From: Mycobacterium sp.
GTDB taxonomy: Bacteria > Actinomycetota > Actinomycetes > Mycobacteriales > Mycobacteriaceae
Assembly (NCBI RefSeq): GCF_025965855.1
Contig: NZ_JAOPWB010000079.1
Coordinates: forward strand, 1-62,154
DNA length: 62,154 nucleotides
Direction: 5' to 3'
Shown here: in pieces, positions 18,399 through 28,834 of the stretch
Numbering within the stretch: the first letter of the stretch is position 1
Layout of the letters: each line of letters starts with the position of its first letter
Notes under the pieces: model-generated
The model's input: only the letters and a program-made list of their open reading frames with translations
What the model was told of the DNA's origin: nothing
Databases searched by the model: none
Position numbers and translations under genes: made by a program

Positions 18399-19219
18399 GC
18401 GCACTGGATCCGGTGAACCTCCTCCAAGTTGCCGGCGCTTCCGTCCTGGCCCTGGCGGTCGTGCACTCGGTCACCTTCGCCATCGGCAGGCGAATCGGCC
18501 GCTACAACGTCGTCGACGTGGCCTGGGGCGTGGGCTTCGTGGCCGTCGCCGCCGTCGCCGCCACGCTCGGCCGCGGTGACGCGCCCCGTCGGGGGCTGCT
18601 GCTGGCACTCGTGGCGATCTGGGGGCTGCGGCTGAGCTGGCACATCCAGCGCAAGACGGCGGGCAAGGGAGAGGACCCCCGCTATGCCGCCCTGCTCCGG
18701 GGCGCCACCGCTGCCCCGGGGGCACCTCCCGCTTGCGGGGGAGTCATCCGCAAGGTCTTTGTGCCGCAAGCCCTGATCACCTGGTTCGTCTCGTTGCCGC
18801 TGCAGCTGTCGTCGGTGACCGGTCCCACGCCGGCGCCGCTCACGGCCGTCATCGCGGTGGGGGTGGCCGTGTGGCTGGTGGGATTCGCATTCGAATCCGT
18901 CGGCGATTGGCAGCTGGGGGTCTTCAAATCCGATCCGGCGAATCGCGGTGTGGTGATGGACCGCGGCCTGTGGGCCTGGACGCGTCACCCCAATTACTTC
19001 GGTGACGCCACCGTTTGGTGGGGATTGTGGCTGATCACCATCAACGGCTGGTTGCCTTTGGTCACGGTGGGCTCGCCGCTGCTCATGACGTACTTCCTGG
19101 TGCAGGTGAGCGGCGCGCGGCTGACCGAGAAGCTGATGGCCGGGCGTCCCGGCTTCGACGAATACCGGGAACACACGGCGTATTTCTTCCCAAGGCCGCC
19201 GGGATCGGCAGATCGATGA
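18395..19219 (+). CDS. DUF1295/steroid-5-alpha-reductase-like membrane protein (Rv0446c-like)
   Basis: 274 residues, ATGA overlap with ufaA1. Several membrane helices and the family C-terminal signature NRGVVMDRGLWAWTRHPNYFGDATVWWGLWL (about 187-217), which binds NADPH in reductase relatives. Residues about 102-117 (ATAAPGAPPACGGVIR) are encoded by a 25-bp palindromic repeat (18718-18742) that also occurs at 26304; it looks like an in-frame insertion in a loop. It probably reduces a lipid intermediate made by the preceding genes, but no substrate can be named. Confidence 0.82.
   Translation: MSALDPVNLLQVAGASVLALAVVHSVTFAIGRRIGRYNVVDVAWGVGFVAVAAVAATLGRGDAPRRGLLLALVAIWGLRLSWHIQRKTAGKGEDPRYAALLRGATAAPGAPPACGGVIRKVFVPQALITWFVSLPLQLSSVTGPTPAPLTAVIAVGVAVWLVGFAFESVGDWQLGVFKSDPANRGVVMDRGLWAWTRHPNYFGDATVWWGLWLITINGWLPLVTVGSPLLMTYFLVQVSGARLTEKLMAGRPGFDEYREHTAYFFPRPPGSADR
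18718..18742. repeat. 25-bp GC-rich palindromic repeat, copy 1
   Basis: GGGGGCACC…GCGGGGGA with an internal CCCGC-TT-GCGGG hairpin; identical to 26304-26328. It lies inside the Rv0446c-like gene and keeps the frame open. Confidence 0.85.
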
Positions 19220-19240
19220 CTGGCGATAGGCTACCGATCG

Positions 19241-19786
19241 ATGAGCAACGAGCTGGACGCCCTGCTGCGCCAGGCCGCGAGCGGGGACGGCGCCGCCTTC
19301 GCCACGATCTACGACCTCACCAAGGCCCGGGTGTATGGACTGGTGACGCGGGTGCTGCGTGACCCCGGCTACAGCGAAGAAACCACCCAGGAGATCTATC
19401 TCGAGGTGTGGCGCTCGGCGTCGCAGTACGACCCGGCAAAAGGTTCTCCCCTGGCCTGGCTGCTGACCATGGCGCACCGGCGGGCCGTCGACCGGGTGCG
19501 CGCCGAACAGGCCGGCAGCAGGAGGGAATCCCGCTACGGCGCCGCAAACACCGACAGGGCCGCGGACACCGTCGCGGAGTCGGCGATCGCGGGTGACGAG
19601 CGTCGCCGGGTGACCCAATGCCTGGACGCGTTGAGCGATGCGCAGCGGCAATGCATCGAGCTGGCCTACTACCAGGGGCTGACCTACAGCGAAGTGTCGC
19701 AGCGGTTGGCCGCCAATTTGTCGACGATCAAGTCGCGCATCCGCGACGCGCTGCGCGGCCTGCGTAACTGCCTGGACGTGCCATGA
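19241..19786 (+). CDS. sigK: ECF sigma factor SigK
   Basis: 181 residues. Sigma region 2 ([40 protein letters not shown], about 48-88) and region 4 ([48 protein letters not shown], about 127-175) are complete. Immediately followed by its anti-sigma factor in an ATGA overlap, as in all mycobacterial sigK-rskA loci. In M. tuberculosis SigK transcribes its own operon and mpt70/mpt83/dipZ. It directs RNA polymerase when RskA is inactivated by regulated proteolysis. Confidence 0.95.
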   Translation: MSNELDALLRQAASGDGAAFATIYDLTKARVYGLVTRVLRDPGYSEETTQEIYLEVWRSASQYDPAKGSPLAWLLTMAHRRAVDRVRAEQAGSRRESRYGAANTDRAADTVAESAIAGDERRRVTQCLDALSDAQRQCIELAYYQGLTYSEVSQRLAANLSTIKSRIRDALRGLRNCLDVP

Positions 19787-20481
19787 CCGAACCGACCGAT
19801 TTCGACCTGCTCGAACTCGCCGCGCCGTATGCCCTGCATGCCGTGTCGGACGCGGAACGCGCCGAGATCGAGCGCCGGGTTGCGGCGGCGCCGTCGCCGG
19901 TGGCGGCGGCCTTCAACGACGAGGTCCGTGCCGTCCGCGAGACGATGGCGGTCGTCTCGGCGGCGACCGCGGCCGAACCGCCGGCACACCTGCGGGCGGC
20001 CACGCTGTCCGCCGCAAAGCCGAACAATGTCCGCCAGATGGCTTGGCGCAGAACCATTTTGGCTTCCGCGGCGGCGGTGGTCGTGGTCGGTGCCGCGGCG
20101 TTCGGCGTCGGGGTGCTGATGCGTCCGCCGGCAAAGTCAACGGTCGCCGAACAGATTCTGACGGCCCCGGACGTCCAAACGGTCTCGCGCCCGCTGGCCA
20201 ACGGGACCGCGACGGTGATGTTCTCCCGCGACCGCAACGCGGGGATGCTGGTGATGAACAACGTGCCGCCCCCGTCCCCCGGCACCGTCTATCAGATGTG
20301 GCTGATCGGGGCCAACGGCCCCACCTCCGCGGGGACGATGGGCGCCGCGGCGGTGTCGCCGTCGACGAAAGCGATGCTCACCAACCTGGGCGCCTCGACC
20401 GAGCTCGCGTTCACCGTCGAACCCGGCAACGGGTCGCCGCAGCCGACCACCCCGATCCTGGCCGAGCTGCCGTTGAGTTAG
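19783..20481 (+). CDS. rskA: anti-sigma-K factor RskA, membrane-anchored
   Basis: 232 residues. N-terminal cytosolic anti-sigma domain ([25 protein letters not shown], about 6-30), one membrane helix at about 90-111 ([23 protein letters not shown]) and an extracytoplasmic RskA C-terminal domain with [19 protein letters not shown]. It holds SigK inactive at the membrane. Convergent with, and overlapping by 4 bp, the membrane protein gene at 20478. Confidence 0.93.
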   Translation: MTEPTDFDLLELAAPYALHAVSDAERAEIERRVAAAPSPVAAAFNDEVRAVRETMAVVSAATAAEPPAHLRAATLSAAKPNNVRQMAWRRTILASAAAVVVVGAAAFGVGVLMRPPAKSTVAEQILTAPDVQTVSRPLANGTATVMFSRDRNAGMLVMNNVPPPSPGTVYQMWLIGANGPTSAGTMGAAAVSPSTKAMLTNLGASTELAFTVEPGNGSPQPTTPILAELPLS

Positions 20482-21332
20482 GCCTTCTTCGTGAGGCCGC
20501 CCAGGATCGCGAGGAGCACGCCCAAACCGACCAGCGCGGCGCCGGCGAGCAGCGTCAGGTTGAGCCATTGGCGCAGGCCGGCCTCGGCCTGGGCGACCAT
20601 CACCTCGGCGATTTGACGGACGTTCCCGGTGGTGCGATTGAGCGCGTCGTTGATGTGGCGGCTGCCGGCCTCGATGCCCGCCCACCCCGCCGCGCCGACG
20701 AGCAGCGCCGAGACACCGAGGCTGGTCAGGGCCTTGCCGCGGTGGCGCGCGGCGGCCAGCGTCAGCAGCGCGAACAGACCGGTGCCGGCGGCCGCGCCGA
20801 GACTCACCCAGGGGCCCCACGTCGCCAGCCGGCTCAGCTGTCCCTGCCGTAGGGACGCGGGCATCGACTCCGCGAGCGGAACCGTCAGGTGCGCGGGCGG
20901 CTTCACGTTGTGGCTGCTCAGTATCTGCCGAAACGAGCTGTCGTTGAGCATCGGGGCCACGTCGACCACCCATTGATTTCCGTCCTGGCCCGGCCGCGGA
21001 TCGGTGAACAACCAACTGTGCGCCACCCGGTTCGCCTGGGCGAACAGCGGCGGAAACCCTCGCCCGGCCGTGAAGGCGCTGGCGACGTCGTGCACCTCCG
21101 AGCTGTCCACGGGGTAGTTCTCCCCGCCGTGAGCGGCGATCAGCGCCATCGCCCGGGTGGTGAGTTCGGACGCCATGGCCGACTGCAGGGCGGGGTCGCC
21201 CGCCGCCTTGCGTGCCAGCGCGGCGTAGCCGTCCTCGCTGACGACATTGCGCTGCGCCCATGACGCCGGGATCGCTGCGGCCAGGGCAAGCGTCGCGGCC
21301 AGCCACAGCACCACGGTCGCGGCGAATCGCAC
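20478..21332 (-). CDS. multi-helix membrane protein with large extracytoplasmic loop
   Basis: 284 residues. N-terminal helix ([21 protein letters not shown]) may be a signal anchor; residues about 30-155 are hydrophilic and predicted outside; then three or more helices (about 172-190 [20 protein letters not shown], 202-219 and 257-278 [20 protein letters not shown]) with C-terminal TKKA. No conserved catalytic motif recognised. It is convergent with rskA and separated by 10 bp from the downstream-oriented VOC-DinB gene, possibly in one transcript with it. Confidence 0.7.
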   Translation of the reverse strand: MRFAATVVLWLAATLALAAAIPASWAQRNVVSEDGYAALARKAAGDPALQSAMASELTTRAMALIAAHGGENYPVDSSEVHDVASAFTAGRGFPPLFAQANRVAHSWLFTDPRPGQDGNQWVVDVAPMLNDSSFRQILSSHNVKPPAHLTVPLAESMPASLRQGQLSRLATWGPWVSLGAAAGTGLFALLTLAAARHRGKALTSLGVSALLVGAAGWAGIEAGSRHINDALNRTTGNVRQIAEVMVAQAEAGLRQWLNLTLLAGAALVGLGVLLAILGGLTKKA

Positions 21333-21342
21333 GCCCTAGAAC

Positions 21343-22242
21343 CTACTGAATTCCCCGCACATAGGCGGCCTGCCCGAGGTGCTGGGCGCAGTCATCGATG
21401 ATGCTCACCAGCCGCGCACTGGCCGTCACCGGTGGGTCCCAGTTGGTGTCGACGACGCGGGACAGCTCGTCGGCGGTCACGCTGGCGATGTATTCGAGGG
21501 TCAGCTTGTGCACCGCGTGGTAGTAGCCGGCCAGCAGCTCGGCTGGCGCCTTCACCTTCGCCACCTCGTCGGGGCCGTGCCCGTAGCCGGTGTCGTTGCG
21601 CGGCAGGTCCAGCCCGAACCGGTCCACCCAGCCGTCGCGGGTCCACACCTGCTCGACGCCGGCCACGTGGGCCAGCTGAATGTCCTGCACCCGCGCGCTG
21701 TGCCAAATCAGCCAGGCGATGCTGTTGGCGTTCGGCGTCGGGCGGTAGACGGACACCTCGTCGGTCAGCCCGTCGGTGAGCTCGTCGACGTGCTCGATCA
21801 ACCGGGTGAACGCGTCGCGAAGCAGTTCCTGAATGGCGGCATCGCTGCTCTGGGTGTTGGCCATACCAGCGACATTACGGGCCCCGTGCCAGACCGCCTC
21901 GACGTTATTGCCGTCGGGGTCGCGCACGAACGCACCGAAGTAACCGGGGTGATATTCGGGCCACTGCCGCGGCTCGTGCAACGACTCGGCGCCCAGTTCC
22001 ACCGCCGCCCGGTGGAAGGCGCGCACCGCGTTTTCGTCGGCGGCCTCAAAGGCCAGGTGCACCTCCCGGGCGGGACCCATGCCCGCCCCATCCGCGATCC
22101 AGAACGATGCCTTGCCGTCACGGCCGTACCCGATGGCCCGGCCGAAATCCATCTGCCGCGAGCCGAGCACTCCCAGCACGTTGTCGTAAAAATCTTGCGA
22201 TTTCGGATAATCAGCGCAATTGATTCCGAGGTGGTCGATCAC
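21343..22242 (-). CDS. fusion of a VOC/glyoxalase-type domain and a DinB-like domain (Rv0443-like)
   Basis: 299 residues. Residues 1-122 are a single VOC module (MIDHLGINCADYPKSQDFYD … YFGAFVRDPDGNNVEAVWHG), and residues about 127-299 a DinB/mycothiol-type four-helix domain (RLIEHVDELTDGL, IAWLIWHSARVQD, GYYHAVHKL, DDCAQHLGQAAYVRG) with the His residues that bind metal in that family. The second part alone, from the ATG at 21864, is 173 residues, close to the separate Rv0443 of M. tuberculosis (171 residues) at this locus. The VOC part ends exactly where stand-alone VOC proteins end, and a one-base change in GGGGCCC before the junction would give TAA. Either a real bifunctional protein or two genes fused by an indel. 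Confidence 0.75.
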   Translation of the reverse strand: MIDHLGINCADYPKSQDFYDNVLGVLGSRQMDFGRAIGYGRDGKASFWIADGAGMGPAREVHLAFEAADENAVRAFHRAAVELGAESLHEPRQWPEYHPGYFGAFVRDPDGNNVEAVWHGARNVAGMANTQSSDAAIQELLRDAFTRLIEHVDELTDGLTDEVSVYRPTPNANSIAWLIWHSARVQDIQLAHVAGVEQVWTRDGWVDRFGLDLPRNDTGYGHGPDEVAKVKAPAELLAGYYHAVHKLTLEYIASVTADELSRVVDTNWDPPVTASARLVSIIDDCAQHLGQAAYVRGIQ

Positions 22243-22288
22243 GGAAGAGATCCTGGCACGACCACCGGCGCGGCCGTAGATTATTTAG

Positions 22289-24040
22289 ATGACCTACGAC
22301 CTCATCATCCGCAATGGCACCATCGTCGACGGGCTGGGGGCTGACCCGTACGTCGGCGACGTGGCGGTAAAGGATGGTGTCATCAAGAAGGTAGGGGCCG
22401 TCGGCTCCGCGAACGGCGATGGCGCCACGCGGGAGATCGACGCCACCGGTCTGCTGGTCACGCCCGGTTTCGTCGATCTGCACACCCACTATGACGGCCA
22501 GTCCATCTGGTCGGAGCGGCTGACGCCGTCGTCGGCGCACGGGGTTACCACGGTGGTGATGGGCAACTGCGGAGTCGGCTTCGCGCCGTGCCGCCAGGAG
22601 GACCACGACGTGCTCGTCGACGTGATGGCCGGGGTCGAGGACATTCCCGGCGTCGTCATGACCGACGGCCTGCCGTGGAGCTGGGAAACCTTCCCCGAAT
22701 ACATGGACGCAATAGAGGCGCGACAGCGTGATATTGACGTGGCGGCCTATCTGCCGCACTCGCCGCTGCGGGTGTACGTGATGGGTCAGCGCGGCGCCGA
22801 CCGGGAGCCGGCCACGGCCGAAGACCTCGCCAAGATGCGGGCGATGGCCAAGGAGGCGATCGAGGTCGGTGCGCTGGGCTTCGCGTCGTCGCGGTTGACG
22901 ATCCACAAGACCGAAAGCGGTTCGCCGATACCGAGTTACGACGCCGCCCGCGAGGAGATCGAGGAGATCGCCAAGGGTGTGGTCGACGGCGGCGGCGGCC
23001 TGCTCCAGTTCGTGCCGGACATCCCGGCCGGCGGCTACCAGCCCGTGCTGCAGACGGTGTTCGACGTGGCCGAGGACGTCGGGCTGCCGGTCACCTTCAC
23101 CCTGGTCGTCGCCAACGCCGGCGACCCGACGTGGCCGGATGCCATCACCATGATCGAGAAGGCCAACGGAAGGGCGGGTGCCGACGGCGCACAATTCACC
23201 GCGCAGCTGCTGCCTCGTCCGATCGGGTTGATCATCGGGCTGCAACTGTCCGCTAACCCGTTCGTGCTCTACCCCAGCTACCGCGAGATCGCGCACCTGC
23301 CGCTGGCCGAGCGGGTCGCCGAGATGCGCAAGCCGGAGGTCCGGGCCCGCATCCTGGCCGACAAGCCGGGCGTCGGCCACCCGATCCTGTACGTGGCCCA
23401 GATGTGGGACTGGATCTTCCCGCTGGGTGACAGCCCCGACTACGAGCCCGACCCGTCGACCAGCATCGGGGCCCGGGCCCGGGCCCGCGGGGTGGACCCG
23501 ATGGGGGAGGCGTACGACCGGCTGCTCGACGACGAGGGCCGCGCCATGCTGTTGGTCGCCACCAGCAACCTGCAGGGCAACTCGCTGGACACCGTCGGCG
23601 AGCTGCTGCACCGCGACGACGTGGTGCTCGGGCTCGGCGACGGCGGCGCGCATTACGGGATGATCTGCGACGCGAGCTACTCGACGTACTTCCTGGCGCA
23701 CTGGGCGCGCGATCGCAAGTCCGGCCGGTTCACGGTGCCGGAGGCCGTGCGCGAGCTGACTTCCGTGCCGGCCCGCGTCGCCGGGCTTGGCGATCGCGGC
23801 CGCATCGGCGTCGGCTACAAGGCCGACCTCAACCTGATCGATCACGCGGCGCTGCGGCTGCACAAGCCGGTGATCCGGTATGACCTGCCCGCCGGCGGGC
23901 GACGACTGGACCAGACCGCCGAAGGATATGTGACAACGATCGTTTCCGGTGAAATAATTGCTGAAAACGGCGTTCCGACCGCGGCGCGGCCGGGGAAGTT
24001 GGTTCGCGGCCGGAGGCCTATTCCGGTACCTGGTCGATAA
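22289..24040 (+). CDS. amidohydrolase, N-acyl-D-amino-acid deacylase (D-aminoacylase) family
   Basis: 583 residues. N-terminal YDLIIRNGTIVDGLGADPYVGDVAV and the metal-binding VTPGFVDLHTHYDGQ (HxH at about residues 65-67) are typical of the urease-superfamily amidohydrolases; VMGNCGVGFAPCR, a conserved VLGLGDGGAHYGMICDAS (catalytic Asp region, about 447) and the ATNLxG-like TSNLQGN fit the D-aminoacylase branch. The C-terminal GRIGVGYKADLNLIDHAALRL is the beta-sandwich return. Probably hydrolyses an N-acyl or cyclic amide; substrate unknown. Not found between Rv0443 and Rv0442c in M. tuberculosis, so it is an insertion relative to that genome. Confidence 0.85.
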   Translation: MTYDLIIRNGTIVDGLGADPYVGDVAVKDGVIKKVGAVGSANGDGATREIDATGLLVTPGFVDLHTHYDGQSIWSERLTPSSAHGVTTVVMGNCGVGFAPCRQEDHDVLVDVMAGVEDIPGVVMTDGLPWSWETFPEYMDAIEARQRDIDVAAYLPHSPLRVYVMGQRGADREPATAEDLAKMRAMAKEAIEVGALGFASSRLTIHKTESGSPIPSYDAAREEIEEIAKGVVDGGGGLLQFVPDIPAGGYQPVLQTVFDVAEDVGLPVTFTLVVANAGDPTWPDAITMIEKANGRAGADGAQFTAQLLPRPIGLIIGLQLSANPFVLYPSYREIAHLPLAERVAEMRKPEVRARILADKPGVGHPILYVAQMWDWIFPLGDSPDYEPDPSTSIGARARARGVDPMGEAYDRLLDDEGRAMLLVATSNLQGNSLDTVGELLHRDDVVLGLGDGGAHYGMICDASYSTYFLAHWARDRKSGRFTVPEAVRELTSVPARVAGLGDRGRIGVGYKADLNLIDHAALRLHKPVIRYDLPAGGRRLDQTAEGYVTTIVSGEIIAENGVPTAARPGKLVRGRRPIPVPGR

Positions 24041-24078
24041 CGCCACGAAGGGCGGCCCCGCCCCGTTAAGTTGGGTTA

Positions 24079-25479
24079 GTGACAAGCCCGCATTTTGCGT
24101 GGTTGCCGCCAGAAATCAACTCGGCGCTTATCTTCGCCGGTCCCGGAGCGGCGCCGCTGCTTGCTGCGGCCGCCGCGTGGGACGGGCTGGCCGAGGATCT
24201 GGCGTCGTCGGCTTCGTCATTCTTTTCGGTGACATCGGATCTGGCAAACGGTTCGTGGCAGGGTGCGTCGGCGGCGGCGATGATGACCGTGGCGACGCAG
24301 TATGTGAGCTGGCTCAGCGCGGCGGCGGCGCAGGCCGAGGCGGCATCGAGCCAGGCCGCGGCCATAGCGGCCGCGTTCGAGACGGCGCTGGCGGCCACGG
24401 TGCAGCCCGCGATGGTCGCGGCCAATCGTGGCCTGGTGCAGGCCCTGCTGGCCACGAACTGGTTCGGACTCAACGCCCCGGCGATCATGGACACCGAGGC
24501 GGCGTACGAGGCGATGTGGGCTTCGGACGTGGCGGCGATGTTCGGCTACCACGCCGACGCATCTACGGCCGTCGCACAATTGGCGCCCTGGCAGCAGGTC
24601 CTGCAGAAGCTCGGCTTCACGTTCAACAACGGTCGAATAGGTTTCGGTCCCCTCGCTATTACGGCGGGCAATTCAAATGTCGGTTTCGGAAACAGCGGCA
24701 GCCTGAATGTTGGCTCCGGGAATTCGGGTAACAACAACTTTGGCTTGGGCAACCTCGGCAATAGCAATTTCGGCTTTGGTAACAGCGGCAACAACGACTT
24801 CGGAATCGGGCTGACCGGGAGCAATCAGATCGGCTTCGGCGGCTTCAACTCGGGCACCGGCAACATTGGGTTGTTCAACTCGGGCAGCAATAACATCGGT
24901 TTCTTCAACTCCGGCACCGGAAACTTCGGCATCGGCAACGCGGGCGCCTCAAATACCGGCCTCCTGAACTCGGGGTCGATCAATGCGGGCTTGTTGAACA
25001 GCGGCACCGCCAACACCGGCTTCTTCCAAGAGAACGGACTGGGCAGTGCGGACTCCAGCATGCTCAACTCCGGCCACTACGCCACGGGCGGCGTCGGCGC
25101 GGCCAACGTCAGCTCGGGTCTGCTCAACTCGGTCACCGCGTCGACCGGCGGCCTGACCCCGGCCGCGGCGAGCTCGGGCCTGCTCAGCAACGCCGCCTTC
25201 ACCGCGCCGACCGACGCCGGCGCCCTTGTCGGCGGCCTCGAAACCGGCCACGCGAATGCCGCCGTCAGCGCGGCGAGTGGCCCCACCCCCACCCCGCCGG
25301 CCCTGCGGACCACGACCACCTCCCCCTCGGGCTTCTTCGCCGCCGGCAGCAACGACCCCGGTATCCGGAATCTGGCCGCCCGTGAGTCGAACATCCCCAG
25401 CTCGGGCTTCTTCAATAAGGCCGACCGCGCCCCCGACGCTCCCGTCCCGGGCATCAGGGAGCCGCTTCTACCCGACTAG
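24079..25479 (+). CDS. PPE10: PPE-MPTR family protein
   Basis: 466 residues from GTG 24079. The 180-residue PPE domain has the PPE at residues 10-12 (WLPPEINS), the WxG (NGSWQGASA) and LxxxNxFGxN-type ATNWFGLN motifs. From about residue 195 come tandem NxGxGNxG pentapeptide-like repeats (VGFGNSGSLNVGSGNSG…), the major polymorphic tandem repeat class, ending about 345, followed by a shorter divergent tail. Such proteins leave the cell through ESX-5 and sit at the cell surface. Same place as Rv0442c. The repeats at DNA level (AACTCGGGCACC-like units) make the gene prone to length variation. Confidence 0.93.
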   Translation: MTSPHFAWLPPEINSALIFAGPGAAPLLAAAAAWDGLAEDLASSASSFFSVTSDLANGSWQGASAAAMMTVATQYVSWLSAAAAQAEAASSQAAAIAAAFETALAATVQPAMVAANRGLVQALLATNWFGLNAPAIMDTEAAYEAMWASDVAAMFGYHADASTAVAQLAPWQQVLQKLGFTFNNGRIGFGPLAITAGNSNVGFGNSGSLNVGSGNSGNNNFGLGNLGNSNFGFGNSGNNDFGIGLTGSNQIGFGGFNSGTGNIGLFNSGSNNIGFFNSGTGNFGIGNAGASNTGLLNSGSINAGLLNSGTANTGFFQENGLGSADSSMLNSGHYATGGVGAANVSSGLLNSVTASTGGLTPAAASSGLLSNAAFTAPTDAGALVGGLETGHANAAVSAASGPTPTPPALRTTTTSPSGFFAAGSNDPGIRNLAARESNIPSSGFFNKADRAPDAPVPGIREPLLPD

Positions 25480-25497
25480 CCGCCTATCCTCGAAGCC

Positions 25498-25935
25498 ATG
25501 CGCACGAAGAAAAAGGTCGACGTCCAGCGGCTGGCCGAGGCGCTCAGCGACTACCCGTTCGCGTATCTGATCACCGTCGACGACGACTATCGCGTGCACA
25601 CCGTGACGGTCGAGCCGCGGCTGTGCGACGTGCCCGATGACGGGCAGGGGCCCGAACGGCCCAACGCACTGATTGACGTCGGGCTCATCGGCGGCCGCAC
25701 GCGGACAAACCTGACCCACCGCCGCGACGTCACCCTGCTGTGGCCACCGCCCGAGCCCGGTGGCTACTCGCTGATCGTCGACGGCAGCGCCGAAGTCAGC
25801 GACCCCGGTGCCGAAACCGCCCGTCTGGCAGTCGTGCCCACCCGCGCGCTGCTGCACCGCGACGCCGACCCCGACTCCCCCGACGCCGCAAAGGGTTGCC
25901 TGCACGACTGCGTGGTGTTCTCGCTACCGGCCTAG
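25498..25935 (+). CDS. FMN-binding split-barrel (pyridoxamine-phosphate-oxidase-like) protein (Rv0441c-like)
   Basis: 145 residues from ATG 25498. The start [32 protein letters not shown] and the [34 protein letters not shown] core are those of the split beta-barrel flavin/F420 fold. Such proteins bind FMN or F420 as dimers. Same place and length (142) as Rv0441c. Substrate unknown. Confidence 0.75.
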   Translation: MRTKKKVDVQRLAEALSDYPFAYLITVDDDYRVHTVTVEPRLCDVPDDGQGPERPNALIDVGLIGGRTRTNLTHRRDVTLLWPPPEPGGYSLIVDGSAEVSDPGAETARLAVVPTRALLHRDADPDSPDAAKGCLHDCVVFSLPA

Positions 25936-25967
25936 GATTCGCAGGCGGCCCGGGATTCCCGCCCGGT

Positions 25968-25980
25968 CGCCGAGTGTGGG
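25968..25980. repeat. left inverted repeat flanking the decayed DUF559-like gene
   Basis: CGCCGAGTGTGGG; its inverse CCCACACTCGCCG lies at 26965-26977 (12 of 13 bases paired), just outside both ends of the gene between. Confidence 0.5.
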
Positions 25981-25982
25981 CC

Positions 25983-26877
25983 TTAAGCACGGGAACTGCC
26001 GTGAATTCGTGCGTAGGCCCCACGCTCGCCGAGTTTGGCCTTGACGCGCTCGACAATCGCGTCCGGCCGCCGCGCCAGCATCTCGGCACTGACTCTGACC
26101 ACCAACCAGCCAGCCGCTTCCAGCAACGCGATGCGCTCGATGTCCCACGACCTCTGATATCGGTCCTCCGCAGTGCTGAAAGCCACTGGATGTCGGGTAT
26201 TCGACGGCGACCTTCCACTCACGCCAGCCCATGTCGATTCGGATGCGCAGCTCCCCGAACTCAATCTGCGTCTCCGGCTTCGGAAGCCCCGCGCCCACCA
26301 ACTGGGGGCACCTCCCGCTTGCGGGGGACAGCCGCACCCGCGTCTCCTGCGGCGACTCCGCACCGCCGTCGGCCAGCTCCAGCGCAGCCCGCAGCCGCCG
26401 AACGCCGCGGGCTCCCCGGTGCCGCTCGGCCACAGCAACGACGTCCGCCGGCTTGGTGGCCGCCGCACGCAGCAACGCGTCGAGGACCGGAACCGCCCTG
26501 GCGACGGGCAGGCGGCGACCGATGTCGAAGGCAGTCCGGGCCGCGGTCGTCACGCGCATTCCCCCGACCGTCTGCACCTCGTCGTCGGCCAGCTGATAGC
26601 TGTGGACAACCGTGCCTCGCTGAGCGTGCCGGTCGTCGCGCACAATCTCCGCGGGCGCGGCCGCATCGAGCCATTTGGTGCCCGGGATGGCGGCGGCGGA
26701 GAAGCCCGCCAGCGTTGCGCCCGTCGACAGCCATGCCGCACGGGCTTTGGTGACCGCCGTGAGCTCCGTTTCCCTGTGGATGTACACGTCGCGGAACACC
26801 GCTCGATATCGCGTCCGCAAATCGGTGCGGGTGACGGCGCCGCGGTGGAGCGCTTGGCTGCCTAGAAAGGGGTCCAT
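25983..26877 (-). pseudogene. DUF559/AbiEi-like gene, frameshifted and carrying a repeat insertion
   Basis: From ATG 26877 (MDPFLGSQALHRGAVTRTDL) the frame encodes the N-terminal winged-helix/AbiEi-like part and the start of the vsr-fold endonuclease-like DUF559 domain (IEFGELRIRIDMGWREWKVAVEY), then loses sense at about 26170-26195. The rest of the domain (EDRYQRSWDIERIALLEAAGWLVVRVSAEML) continues in another frame to TAA at 25983. Residues SPASGRCPQ upstream come from a 25-bp repeat (26304-26328) inserted in frame. The family is a chromosomal gene often compared with the antitoxin part of type IV toxin-antitoxin systems; no toxin partner is present. Absent between Rv0441c and groEL2 in M. 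tuberculosis. Confidence 0.75.
26304..26328. repeat. 25-bp GC-rich palindromic repeat, copy 2
   Basis: Identical over 25 bp to 18718-18742. A shortened inverse form lacking the central hairpin is at 34767-34784 inside psd. Confidence 0.85.
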
Positions 26878-26964
26878 GGCGGTATATTCGGCGGCCGGTC
26901 GCATTCGCGTAGCCGTCGAACGTGGGGCCTGTGGACGTATTTCGATGTGTGGACGTACCTAACC

Positions 26965-26977
26965 CCCACACTCGCCG
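26965..26977. repeat. right inverted repeat flanking the decayed DUF559-like gene
   Basis: CCCACACTCGCCG, inverse of 25968-25980 with one mismatch. Confidence 0.5.
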
Positions 26978-26985
26978 ATGACACG

Positions 26986-27018
26986 AAAAAGCCCGGCCCC
27001 AAAGGGACCGGGCTTTCT
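26986..27018 (-). terminator. intrinsic terminator of groEL2
   Basis: On the minus strand AAAGCCCGG (arm 27016-27008) pairs with CCGGGCTTT (26996-26988) around a short loop, with additional TCCC/GGGG pairing, followed by TTTTT-CGTG. It begins 14 bp after the groEL2 stop. Confidence 0.85.
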
Positions 27019-27031
27019 CGTACGTGCGGAC

Positions 27032-28747
<1,716 letters not shown>

Positions 28748-28760
28748 TCACCGTCCCGAC

Positions 28761-28787
28761 CTAGCACTCGCTGGTCGCGAGTGCCAA
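28761..28787. promoter_or_regulatory. CIRCE element 1 (HrcA operator)
   Basis: CTAGCACTC-N9-GAGTGCCAA, matching TTAGCACTC-N9-GAGTGCTAA at 16 of 18 arm bases, about 105 bp upstream of groEL2. Confidence 0.9.
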
Positions 28788-28795
28788 CGTCATTC

Positions 28796-28822
28796 TTAGC
28801 ACTCGCCTATGCCGAGTGCAAG
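28796..28822. promoter_or_regulatory. CIRCE element 2 (HrcA operator)
   Basis: TTAGCACTC-N9-GAGTGCAAG, matching 16 of 18 arm bases; starts 9 bp beyond element 1. Lies just after the stop of the TetR gene at 28835, which is transcribed toward it. Confidence 0.9.
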
Positions 28823-28834
28823 AACGGCCCACAG

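Noticed and set aside
24660..25100. CRISPR-like periodic repeats
   Set aside because: They are the coding repeats of the PPE-MPTR protein (NxGxGNxG), without spacers of constant length.
25983..26877. Complete type IV toxin-antitoxin pair
   Set aside because: Only an AbiEi/DUF559-like remnant is present; no nucleotidyltransferase toxin gene is adjacent.
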